Part shown: positions 1-5,184 of the stretch, piece by piece | Numbering within the stretch: the stretch's first letter is position 1 | How the letters are laid out: every line of letters starts with the position of its first letter | Source: Sulfurovum sp. | Lineage (GTDB): Bacteria; Campylobacterota; Campylobacteria; Campylobacterales; Sulfurovaceae | Reading direction: 5' to 3' | Assembly: GCA_015661535.1 (NCBI GenBank) | Contig: DQVY01000225.1 | Span: 1-5,427 of the forward strand | DNA: 5,427 nt | The notes under the pieces: model-generated | The model's database searches: none | Seen by the model: the letters and a program-made list of their open reading frames with translations, nothing else | Told to the model about the DNA's origin: nothing | Program-made: the position numbers and the translations under genes

Positions 1-652
1 GGCGTATTTCTACATTATGGCACATATCCCTCTGGGTGAGGCTGTGACCTACAACAAAACGTCCCCTATCTTCGTGGCCATATTTGCCTACTTATTTTTA
101 AATGAGAAATTGCATAAAAGTGCCTTGATTGCCATCGTTTTAGGTTTTGTTGGTATCGTTCTGATCGCACAACCGCAGGGGGGGAGTTTTGACAAATATG
201 ACATTTTGGGTATATTTTCAGGCATAGGCGCCGCTTTGGCATATACTTCCATACGCGAGCTTCGTAAGTATTATGATACGCGTGCCATCGTGATGTCTTT
301 TATGGGTGTAGGGACCATCGCGCCACTGATTTTAATGCTTGTGACTCCCTATGTAAGCGTATCTGAAGAGTTTGACTGGATGTTTGCCGAATTTGTTATG
401 CCTCAAGGTATAGAGTGGGGATATGTAACTGCAGTAGGCATTTTTGCCACGATCTCTCAACTTTTAATGACCAAAGCCTATGAACTTACCAAAGCAGGGA
501 TAGTGGGTACGATTTCCTACTCCAACATTGTCTTCGCACTCATCATTGGTATAGCGTTGGGAGACCCTATTCCTGATTTTTGGACAATTTTGGGTATAAT
601 ATTAGTCATTACGTCAGGGCTCTTGGTAGCGTTGCCAAAAATGAAACCATGA
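1..652 (+). CDS. EamA/DMT-superfamily permease, C-terminal part (5' end outside window)
   Basis: This is an inner-membrane protein of the drug/metabolite transporter superfamily, which usually has ten helices in two EamA repeats. The reading frame is open leftwards through the window edge (codons start at base 2: AYFYIM...), so the ATG at 17 is internal and the gene is truncated by the window, not broken. Counting from that Met, hydrophobic segments lie at about 16-29, 35-51, 62-78, 88-110, 134-151, 159-181 and 187-206. The end of repeat 1 is visible (SPIFVAIFAYLFLNEKL, then a helix ending GIVLI). The matching end of repeat 2 is IVFALIIGIALGDPIPDFW followed by GIILVITSGLLVAL. Family membership is clear, but substrate cannot be read from the sequence; EamA proteins export or import many small metabolites. 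It ends 51 nt before kdsA, with a REP-like hairpin between them, so co-transcription is possible but unproven. Confidence 0.88.
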   Translation, partial: AYFYIMAHIPLGEAVTYNKTSPIFVAIFAYLFLNEKLHKSALIAIVLGFVGIVLIAQPQGGSFDKYDILGIFSGIGAALAYTSIRELRKYYDTRAIVMSFMGVGTIAPLILMLVTPYVSVSEEFDWMFAEFVMPQGIEWGYVTAVGIFATISQLLMTKAYELTKAGIVGTISYSNIVFALIIGIALGDPIPDFWTILGIILVITSGLLVALPKMKP

Positions 653-656
653 GTGC

Positions 657-678
657 TCGTAGGGTCGGTTCACCGACC
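657..678 (+). repeat. REP-like palindrome, + orientation (copy F0), divergent
   Basis: GTAG at 659-662 is followed by GGTCGG (663-668), loop TTCA, and CCGACC (673-678), a perfect 6-bp stem. It shares the GTAG foot and the GG..CC hairpin plan of the other copies but has a different stem sequence, so it may be a subfamily. No T-run follows, which argues against an intrinsic terminator. Confidence 0.6.
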
Positions 679-703
679 ATCATTTGCATAATGAAGGAAT
701 AGA

Positions 704-1504
704 ATGATTTTAATAGCCGGTCCATGTGTGCTGGAGAGTAGAGACACTGTCATGCGTATTGCAGAGTCTCTGAGTGTTTACCATGAAGACTGTACCAAAG
801 AATTTTATTTTAAAGCAAGTTTTGACAAAGCCAACCGCACAAGTTTGGACAGCTTTAGAGGCCCGGGTTTAGAAGAAGGGTTGAAAATGCTTCAAGAGGT
901 AAAAGAGCAGTTTGGCTATAAGATCTTGACCGATGTACATGACTATACGCAGCCTGCTTCTGTCGCTGAGGTAGCAGATGTCTTGCAGATCCCTGCCTTT
1001 TTGTGTCGTCAAACGGACCTACTTGTAGCAGCAGCAAAGACATCGGCTGTGGTAAATATTAAAAAAGGGCAGTTTTTGGCACCGGCCGCGATGGAACACT
1101 CTGTGGCAAAAGTACTTAAAACACGTGGTTTTGAGGGTGAAGTCTCTTACGAAAATGCCCAAAAGTATAAGGTATGGCTGACAGAACGCGGTTCTTCTTT
1201 TGGTTACGGGAATCTTGTGGTAGATATGAGAGGCTTAAAACAAATGAGAGAGTTTGCCCCTGTAATCTTTGATGCCACACATTCTGTACAGCAACCGGCA
1301 TCGGGAGGTGCAACATCAGGCGGTGATTCCGCATTGGTACCCTATCTCTCTCGTGCAGCCGCAGCAGTGGGGGTAGATGGTTTCTTTTTCGAAACACATT
1401 TTGACCCAAGCCTTGCGTTAAGCGACGGTCCCAATATGATAGAATTAAAGAAATTGGAAACATTGATAGAACAGATCGATGCGATCAGAAGCATCGTAGA
1501 GTAG
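704..1504 (+). CDS. kdsA: 3-deoxy-8-phosphooctulonate synthase (Kdo-8-P synthase), metal-dependent class
   Basis: KdsA is a cytosolic enzyme that condenses phosphoenolpyruvate with arabinose-5-phosphate to give Kdo-8-phosphate, the precursor of the Kdo sugar in the LPS inner core. The 266-aa product is close to normal length. Visible family blocks are AGPCVLESRD (5-14), FKASFDKANRTS (36-47), TDVHD (76-80), ERGSSFGYGNLVVDMR (161-176), FDATHSVQQP (189-198) and FETHFDPSLALSDGPN (229-244). Cys8, His193, Glu230 and Asp241 correspond to the metal ligands of the metal-dependent class; the metal-independent E. coli type has Asn at the Cys position. The start is supported by AAGGA at 694-698, 5 nt upstream. 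The stop codon TAG is part of a REP-like repeat (1501-1525). ribH follows 66 nt later, an order familiar from Campylobacterota, so it is probably the first gene of kdsA-ribH-nusB. Confidence 0.97.
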   Translation: MILIAGPCVLESRDTVMRIAESLSVYHEDCTKEFYFKASFDKANRTSLDSFRGPGLEEGLKMLQEVKEQFGYKILTDVHDYTQPASVAEVADVLQIPAFLCRQTDLLVAAAKTSAVVNIKKGQFLAPAAMEHSVAKVLKTRGFEGEVSYENAQKYKVWLTERGSSFGYGNLVVDMRGLKQMREFAPVIFDATHSVQQPASGGATSGGDSALVPYLSRAAAAVGVDGFFFETHFDPSLALSDGPNMIELKKLETLIEQIDAIRSIVE

Positions 1505-1525
1505 GGTGGTGTATTTATGCCCACC
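1501..1525 (+). repeat. REP-like palindrome, + orientation (copy F1), overlapping the kdsA stop
   Basis: GTAG at 1501-1504 contains the TAG stop codon of kdsA. The hairpin pairs GGTGG (1505-1509) with CCACC (1521-1525), leaves T1510 unpaired, then pairs GTA with TGC (one G-U) around a TTTA loop. The unpaired T after the first five stem pairs recurs in other copies. An A-rich sequence follows rather than a T-run, so terminator function is doubtful. Confidence 0.72.
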
Positions 1526-1570
1526 AAATATACAACATAAATTTAACTACATTAAAAACAAAGGAAAAAC

Positions 1571-2041
1571 ATGAAAACAGTTGAAGGTGATCTACAAGTA
1601 GACAAAAGTAAAAAAGTAGCCATTATAAATGCAAGATTTAACCATTTCATTACAGACAGACTGGTTGAAGGTGCGGTAGATGCTTATGCAAGACACGGGG
1701 GAAATGCAGATGACTTGGATCTTATTTTAGTACCAGGTGCATTTGAAGTGCCTTTTGCCTTGGACAAGGCATTGGCATCAGGTAAATATGACGCCGTATG
1801 TTGTTTAGGTGCAGTCATTCGTGGGGCAACACCTCATTTTGATTATGTCTCTGCTGAAGCAACCAAAGGTGTGGCATCTGTAACAATGAAGCATGGCAAA
1901 CCTGCTACATTTGGCGTACTGACTGTTGATAGCATAGAACAAGCCATTGAGAGAGCAGGGACCAAAGCCGGGAACAAAGGTGCTGAAGCGATGGTAGGAC
2001 TGATCGAACTTATTAACTTATATGGTAAATTGGAAAACTAA
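1571..2041 (+). CDS. ribH: 6,7-dimethyl-8-ribityllumazine synthase
   Basis: RibH performs the penultimate step of riboflavin synthesis, joining 5-amino-6-ribitylamino-uracil and 3,4-dihydroxy-2-butanone-4-phosphate to give the lumazine used by riboflavin synthase. Family enzymes assemble as cytosolic pentamers or 60-mer capsids. The 156-aa length is typical. Diagnostic blocks are INARFNHFITDRLVEGA (19-35; Phe23 in the substrate loop), VPGAFEVP (54-61), GAVIRGATPHFDYV (80-93; His89 matches the catalytic His of the family), FGVLTVDS (114-121) and ERAGTKAGNKGAEA (127-140; Arg128 at the phosphate site). The start has AAGGA at 1561-1565, 5 nt upstream. Its TAA shares a base with the ATG of nusB (TAATG), suggesting translational coupling. 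The 66-nt leader is too short and unstructured for an FMN riboswitch. Confidence 0.97.
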   Translation: MKTVEGDLQVDKSKKVAIINARFNHFITDRLVEGAVDAYARHGGNADDLDLILVPGAFEVPFALDKALASGKYDAVCCLGAVIRGATPHFDYVSAEATKGVASVTMKHGKPATFGVLTVDSIEQAIERAGTKAGNKGAEAMVGLIELINLYGKLEN

Positions 2042-2448
2042 TGGCAACACGACATCAAGCAAGAACCGCAGTTGTAGGACTTTTATATGCCTTTGATCTA
2101 GGCAATGAAAACATAGCAAACTTTTCAGATGAGATACTCGAAGAGGGAAAAATACGTAACAAACAAAGAGAATTTTCCAATACCCTTTTTACAGGTACTA
2201 TTGAAAATATTGAGATGTTGGATGAAGAGATCAAAACACACTTGAAAGAGTGGGACTATGAGGGCATTGGCAAAGTGGAAAAAGCCATTATGCGACTGGG
2301 TGCTTATGAGATCATTGTAGCCAAAACAGACAGGGCGATCATCATTAATGAAGCGGTTGAACTTGCTAAAAAATTGGCAGATGAGAAGTCACCACAATTT
2401 ATTAACGGTGTGTTGGATGCCATTGGGAAAGACGATAAAACAGATTAA
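2041..2448 (+). CDS. nusB: transcription antitermination factor NusB
   Basis: NusB is a small all-helical RNA-binding protein. With NusE (ribosomal protein S10) it binds boxA of rRNA leaders and helps RNA polymerase read through premature terminators. At 135 aa it has normal length. The N-terminus is basic (MATRHQARTAVVGLLYAFD, 1-19), as expected for the RNA-binding helix. The C-terminal signature is intact: DRAIIINEAVELAKKLADEK (97-116) and SPQFINGVLDAI (117-128). Its ATG overlaps the ribH stop by one nucleotide. Only a weak GGAA (2032-2035) lies upstream, so translation probably depends on ribosomes finishing ribH. The ribH-nusB pairing is common in bacteria, and in Campylobacter the kdsA-ribH-nusB run is conserved. 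A REP-like repeat begins about 11 nt after its stop. Confidence 0.95.
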   Translation: MATRHQARTAVVGLLYAFDLGNENIANFSDEILEEGKIRNKQREFSNTLFTGTIENIEMLDEEIKTHLKEWDYEGIGKVEKAIMRLGAYEIIVAKTDRAIIINEAVELAKKLADEKSPQFINGVLDAIGKDDKTD

Positions 2449-2458
2449 ATGATATTTT

Positions 2459-2484
2459 TCAGGGTGGTGCATTTGATGACCACC
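2459..2484 (+). repeat. REP-like palindrome, + orientation (copy F2)
   Basis: This lies just after nusB. GGTGGT (2463-2468) pairs with ACCACC (2479-2484), and CAT (2470-2472) pairs with ATG (2476-2478), leaving G2469 unpaired and a 3-nt loop. The foot is degenerate (TCAG rather than GTAG). Bases 2461-2473 form a perfect 13-bp inverted repeat with 2538-2550 in copy R1, so the two copies can also fold as one long hairpin. Confidence 0.72.
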
Positions 2485-2510
2485 ATTAGATAGAAATAAG
2501 TTTAATTTAG

Positions 2511-2516
2511 TATAAA
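2511..2516 (+). promoter_or_regulatory. possible -10 element upstream of mqnC (weak)
   Basis: TATAAA sits in the AT-rich 43-nt spacer between copies F2 and R1. No -35 match was found, though promoters in this phylum often lack a recognisable one. If used, transcription would begin near 2523, placing the R1 hairpin at the extreme 5' end of the mRNA. This is inference from base composition only. Confidence 0.25.
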
Positions 2517-2527
2517 TATTTGATGAA

Positions 2528-2552
2528 GGTGGGCATCAATGCACCACCCTAC
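2528..2552 (-). repeat. REP-like palindrome, - orientation (copy R1), upstream of mqnC
   Basis: Read on the - strand this is GTAG (complement of CTAC 2549-2552) followed by the hairpin. GGTGG (2528-2532) pairs with CCACC (2544-2548), A2543 is unpaired, and GCAT (2533-2536) pairs with ATGC (2539-2542). The unpaired base is the complement of the one in F1. The CTAC foot runs directly into GGAGAA, the Shine-Dalgarno of mqnC. Confidence 0.75.
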
Positions 2553-2556
2553 GGAG
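2553..2556 (+). promoter_or_regulatory. Shine-Dalgarno that fixes the mqnC start
   Basis: GGAG lies 6 nt before the ATG at 2563 and abuts the foot of repeat R1. An in-frame ATG at 2539 is upstream of this site and inside the repeat hairpin, so 2563 is the supported start. Confidence 0.8.
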
Positions 2557-2562
2557 AAACAC

Positions 2563-3624
2563 ATGACAAGTCCATTAACACAACGTATGACCATTGACGA
2601 AGCCATAGAACTCATAGAAAAAGCAGACCTGAAAACCTTAGGGAAGATGGCACTCGCACGCAAAAAAGAGATGCACCCTAAAGGGGTGACCACTTTTGTG
2701 GTTGACAGAAACATCAACTATACTAACATTTGTTGGGTAGACTGTAAGTTTTGTGCATTTTATACCCATGAAAAGAAAGAAGATGCGTATATTTTGTCTT
2801 TTGACGAGATAGATCAAAAGATCGACGAACTTTTGGCCATTGGGGGTACACAGATACTCTTTCAAGGAGGGGTACACCCAAAACTTGAAATAGAGTGGTA
2901 TGAAGATCTGGTGGAACATATTTCCAAGAAGTACCCGCAAGTGACGATTCATGGTTTCTCTTCTATTGAGATAGACTATATCGCCAACCGTTCAAAGATC
3001 TCTATCTCTGAAGTCATACGCAGACTGAGAGACAAGGGGCTCTCTTCCATACCAGGTGCAGGCGCAGAGATACTTTCTGACAGGGTACGAGACATCATCG
3101 CACCTAAAAAACATGACAAAGACCAATGGCTTGAAGTGCATAGACAAGCACATAAACTTGGTGTAAAATCAACTGCGACAATGATGTACGGTACAGTTGA
3201 GACCGTACGTGAAATTGTGGAACACTGGGACTATGTACGCCAACTACAAGATGAAACAGGTGGATTTAGAGCCTTTATTATGTGGTCGTATCAGAGTGAC
3301 CATACACAGTTAAAACGTGAATTACCAACCATCACAAAAACCACACCCAATCAATACCTGAGATACCTGGCAGTAGCCAGACTGTTTTTAGACAATGTAC
3401 CTAACATTCAGAGTTCCTGGGTGACACAAGGCTCGTATATTGGGCAGATGGCATTGTTATTTGGTGCCAATGATCTGGGTTCAACCATGATGGAAGAGAA
3501 TGTTGTCTCCGCCGCTGGTGCAAAAAATGAAATGAATCAAGATGAGATGATCAAGCTTATTCGTGATGTAGGTGAGAACCCTGCAAAACGTAATACAGCC
3601 TATGAGATATTAGAGAGATTTTAG
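2563..3624 (+). CDS. mqnC: dehypoxanthine futalosine cyclase (radical SAM), menaquinone synthesis
   Basis: MqnC is a cytosolic radical S-adenosylmethionine enzyme of the futalosine route to menaquinone. It converts dehypoxanthine futalosine to its cyclic form, after MqnE/MqnB and before MqnD. With the start at 2563 the protein has 353 aa. The CxxxCxxC cluster motif is Cys57, Cys61 and Cys64 (NICWVDCKFCAFY). Family blocks follow: VVDRNINYTN (46-55), GGTQILFQGGVHP (94-106), SIPGAGAEILSDRVR (162-176), STATMMYG (203-210), LQDETGGFRAF (228-238), PNIQSSWVTQG (280-290) and FGANDLGSTMMEENVVSAAG (300-319). The last two help separate MqnC from its relative MqnE. An in-frame ATG at 2539 would add eight residues encoded by the repeat and has no Shine-Dalgarno. 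No other mqn gene is in the window. REP-like copies flank the gene on both sides. Confidence 0.93.
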   Translation: MTSPLTQRMTIDEAIELIEKADLKTLGKMALARKKEMHPKGVTTFVVDRNINYTNICWVDCKFCAFYTHEKKEDAYILSFDEIDQKIDELLAIGGTQILFQGGVHPKLEIEWYEDLVEHISKKYPQVTIHGFSSIEIDYIANRSKISISEVIRRLRDKGLSSIPGAGAEILSDRVRDIIAPKKHDKDQWLEVHRQAHKLGVKSTATMMYGTVETVREIVEHWDYVRQLQDETGGFRAFIMWSYQSDHTQLKRELPTITKTTPNQYLRYLAVARLFLDNVPNIQSSWVTQGSYIGQMALLFGANDLGSTMMEENVVSAAGAKNEMNQDEMIKLIRDVGENPAKRNTAYEILERF

Positions 3625-3626
3625 CT

Positions 3627-3651
3627 GTAGAGTGGGCTTTTTAAGCCCACC
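3627..3651 (+). repeat. REP-like palindrome, + orientation (copy F3), after mqnC
   Basis: GTAG (3627-3630) begins 2 nt after the mqnC stop. GTGGGCTT (3632-3639) pairs perfectly with AAGCCCAC (3643-3650) around a TTT loop. This is the strongest stem of the set and lacks the unpaired base. AAGGAAC follows instead of a T-run, so it is not a classical terminator, although it could protect 3' ends. Confidence 0.72.
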
Positions 3652-3686
3652 AAGGAACTTCTCGATAGAGGTAAAATGCTAATAAT

Positions 3687-3711
3687 GGTGGGCACAAGTG
3701 CACCACCCTGT
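3687..3711 (-). repeat. REP-like palindrome, - orientation (copy R2), upstream of the M16 gene
   Basis: GGTGG (3687-3691) pairs with CCACC (3703-3707), A3702 is unpaired, and GCAC (3692-3695) pairs with GTGC (3698-3701). The foot is CTGT, one of the two degenerate feet in the window. It is followed immediately by GGAGAA, which forms the ribosome-binding site of the next gene. Confidence 0.73.
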
Positions 3712-3715
3712 GGAG
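3712..3715 (+). promoter_or_regulatory. Shine-Dalgarno of the M16 gene, in the repeat tail
   Basis: GGAG lies 5 nt before the ATG at 3721 and directly abuts repeat R2. The same GGAGAA tail follows copies R1 and R3. Confidence 0.78.
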
Positions 3716-3720
3716 AATAA

Positions 3721-5010
3721 ATGAAAAGAATAATTTTATTATTAATTGTATTACAAGGAATATTAATGGCCGAAATGCTAGAAGAGATCAAAGTAAAAGA
3801 TGCGTCAGTACCGGTTGTATTTGAAGAGGGAAATTACATTCCTATTGTCTCAATCCAACTTGTGTTTAGCAATGCAGGACATTTGAGTAATCCTGCGGGA
3901 AAAGACGGTTTGGCAGATATGGCAGCACGCCTCTTGAATGAAGGTACAAAAAAAGACGGCTCTTCAGGTTTTGCTACCAAACTTGATGCCAAAGCTGTAG
4001 ATATTGATATGCATGTAGGACGTGAGAGTTTTGTAATAGAGGTTTCATCTCTTAAAAGTGAATTTCCTTATGCTATTGAGCGTTTGTTGGAACTTGTAAA
4101 AGATCCAAACTATACAAAAGAAGCGATGGATCAGGTTAAACATCAAAAAATAGGCTGGCTTACACAAAAGAAGAGTGACTTTGACTACATTGCAGGCTCT
4201 GCATTACGTGCAACCCTGTTTAAAGGTGAAGCATTGGGAAAACCTTATGATGGTACCTTGGCGTCCATCAAAGAGATATCACTTGAAGATGTTCAAACAT
4301 TTATCAAGACACACCTGGGTTACAACAATGCTGTGGCTGTAGTTGGCGGAGATATTACTCTGCAGGAAGCAGAAGGGTATGTAGCAAAGATCTTGTCCCT
4401 TTTTCCAAAAGTAGTGCGTACAGAGGTGAAGAAAATAGAAGCTTCTGCTAAAAAAGAGGTAGTACTCATCGATGAAGAGACACAGCAGGCTTACATCTAT
4501 TTTGGGGCACCTTTCAATTACAGCTACGAAGAAAAAGACCAATATAAAGCAAAAATTGCAGAGTACCTTTTGGGGGGCGCAGGATTTGGTTCAAGGCTCA
4601 TGGAAGAGATACGCGTGAAGCGTGGTTTGACGTATGGCGTGTATGCTTCTCTAAGAAGAACAAAGCCTGTCTCTTACCTAAGTGGGTATATGCAGACCAA
4701 ACTCAGTACCCAGGAAGAAGCTAAAGATCTCATACAAGAAGTAGTAGATGATTTTGTGACAAAGGGTATTACAGCAAAAGAACTTGAAGATACAAAAAAG
4801 TTTTTGCTAGGCTCAGAACCCTTACGCATGGAAACACTTTCGCAAAGGCTGGCCAGAGCATACAATGAGTATTATTATGGTAGACCACTGGGGTTTTCTA
4901 AAGCACAGTTAAAGAAGATAGAAGAAGTGACACTTAAGGAGATGAATGATTTTATTACCTCACATAAAGAGTTGTCAAATTTAACATTTTCAATTGTTAC
5001 AAAGAAATAA
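3721..5010 (+). CDS. secreted M16-family peptidase homologue, zinc motif lost
   Basis: The protein has 429 aa. Residues 1-17 (MKRIILLLIVLQGILMA) look like a signal peptide cleaved after LMA, placing it in the periplasm or envelope. The rest shows the two-domain M16 (insulinase/PqqL-like) fold: an N-terminal domain at about 22-230 (VSIQLVFSNAGHLSNPAGKD, GLADMAARLLNEGT, and the end-of-domain AVAVVGGD) and a C-terminal domain at about 245-429 (RLMEEIRVKRGLTYGVYAS, 292-310). In active members the 63-70 segment reads GLxHxxEH; here it is GLADMAAR, with Asp66, Ala69 and Arg70 replacing His, Glu and His. The distal Glu region (near 145) also lacks the usual Glu. The C-terminal Arg298/Tyr305 pair is kept. 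This resembles the non-catalytic partner subunit of heterodimeric bacterial M16B proteases. No active partner is in the window. It may be co-transcribed with mqnC across a 96-nt gap. Confidence 0.88.
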   Translation: MKRIILLLIVLQGILMAEMLEEIKVKDASVPVVFEEGNYIPIVSIQLVFSNAGHLSNPAGKDGLADMAARLLNEGTKKDGSSGFATKLDAKAVDIDMHVGRESFVIEVSSLKSEFPYAIERLLELVKDPNYTKEAMDQVKHQKIGWLTQKKSDFDYIAGSALRATLFKGEALGKPYDGTLASIKEISLEDVQTFIKTHLGYNNAVAVVGGDITLQEAEGYVAKILSLFPKVVRTEVKKIEASAKKEVVLIDEETQQAYIYFGAPFNYSYEEKDQYKAKIAEYLLGGAGFGSRLMEEIRVKRGLTYGVYASLRRTKPVSYLSGYMQTKLSTQEEAKDLIQEVVDDFVTKGITAKELEDTKKFLLGSEPLRMETLSQRLARAYNEYYYGRPLGFSKAQLKKIEEVTLKEMNDFITSHKELSNLTFSIVTKK

Positions 5011-5026
5011 ATACGTTCTGAAAAAA

Positions 5027-5049
5027 GGTACATTAAAATGTCACCCTAC
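5027..5049 (-). repeat. REP-like palindrome, - orientation (copy R3), no gene behind it
   Basis: GGT (5027-5029) pairs with ACC (5043-5045), C5042 is unpaired, and ACATT (5030-5034) pairs with AATGT (5037-5041). CTAC (5046-5049) is the foot. The tail GGAGAAATAT and an ATG follow, as in copies R1 and R2, but no long reading frame starts there. Confidence 0.65.
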
Positions 5050-5074
5050 GGAGAAATATATGTATAAAATGTAG
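5050..5074 (+). other. orphan ribosome-binding site and 4-codon ORF between two repeats
   Basis: GGAG (5050-5053), a 6-nt spacer and ATG (5060) copy the mqnC start layout, but the frame encodes only MYKM before a TAG (5072-5074) that lies inside the GTAG foot of copy F4. It is most likely repeat sequence rather than a real gene, and it shows that the GGAGAA tail can occur without a gene. Confidence 0.4.
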
Positions 5075-5093
5075 GGTGTCAATTTATTGCACC
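5071..5093 (+). repeat. REP-like palindrome, + orientation (copy F4)
   Basis: GTAG (5071-5074) is followed by GGTG (5075-5078) pairing with CACC (5090-5093), with T5079 unpaired, then CAA pairing with TTG around a TTTA loop. GTAGGGTG (5071-5078) is a perfect inverted match to CACCCTAC (5042-5049) of copy R3, so the two could fold into one long stem with the orphan ribosome-binding site in the loop. Confidence 0.68.
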
Positions 5094-5113
5094 AAGATAT
5101 ATGATATACACAA

Positions 5114-5130
5114 AATATGACAATATGACA
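5114..5130 (+). repeat. tandem 8-bp repeat over the recG -35 region
   Basis: AATATGAC occurs twice in direct succession (5114-5121 and 5122-5129), and the A at 5130 continues the period. The second unit contains the proposed -35 hexamer. A regulator-binding role is possible, but chance in AT-rich DNA cannot be excluded. Confidence 0.45.
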
Positions 5131-5153
5131 TATTTTTCTTCTTACAATATAAT
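5125..5153 (+). promoter_or_regulatory. candidate sigma-70 promoter of recG
   Basis: ATGACA (5125-5130, one mismatch to TTGACA) and a perfect TATAAT (5148-5153) are separated by 17 bp, the optimal spacing. Transcription would start near 5160, giving a leader of about 70 nt before the GTG at 5231. A second possible -10, TATACT (5160-5165), lacks a matching -35. This suggests recG is transcribed independently of the M16 gene. Confidence 0.55.
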
Positions 5154-5184
5154 CTTTGTTATACTCTTTTTACGTTAATTGGAA

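Noticed and set aside
687..692. CATAAT as a -10 promoter element for kdsA
   Set aside because: Transcription would begin only a few bases before the start codon and exclude the AAGGA ribosome-binding site; no -35 match is present.
855..1527. Long reading frames on the - strand within kdsA
   Set aside because: They overlap a clearly conserved gene, have low-complexity composition unlike any family I recognise, and no ribosome-binding support is evident.
1505..1570. FMN riboswitch upstream of ribH
   Set aside because: The gap is only 66 nt, is taken up by repeat F1 and an A-rich leader, and shows none of the conserved RFN-element blocks.
2502..2952. Reading frames on the - strand over the start of mqnC
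   Set aside because: Shadow frames of the conserved radical SAM gene; the proteins show no recognisable domain.
3632..3650. Strong 8-bp hairpin after mqnC as an intrinsic terminator
   Set aside because: No T-run follows the stem, and the same hairpin family also sits directly upstream of start codons, so a repeat explains it better.
4279..4865. Reading frames on the - strand inside the M16 gene
   Set aside because: Shadow frames antisense to a continuous conserved coding sequence, with no independent signals.
657..5093. CRISPR array made of the repeated palindromes
   Set aside because: The copies are in both orientations, separated by whole genes, and differ in sequence; there is no regular spacer structure.
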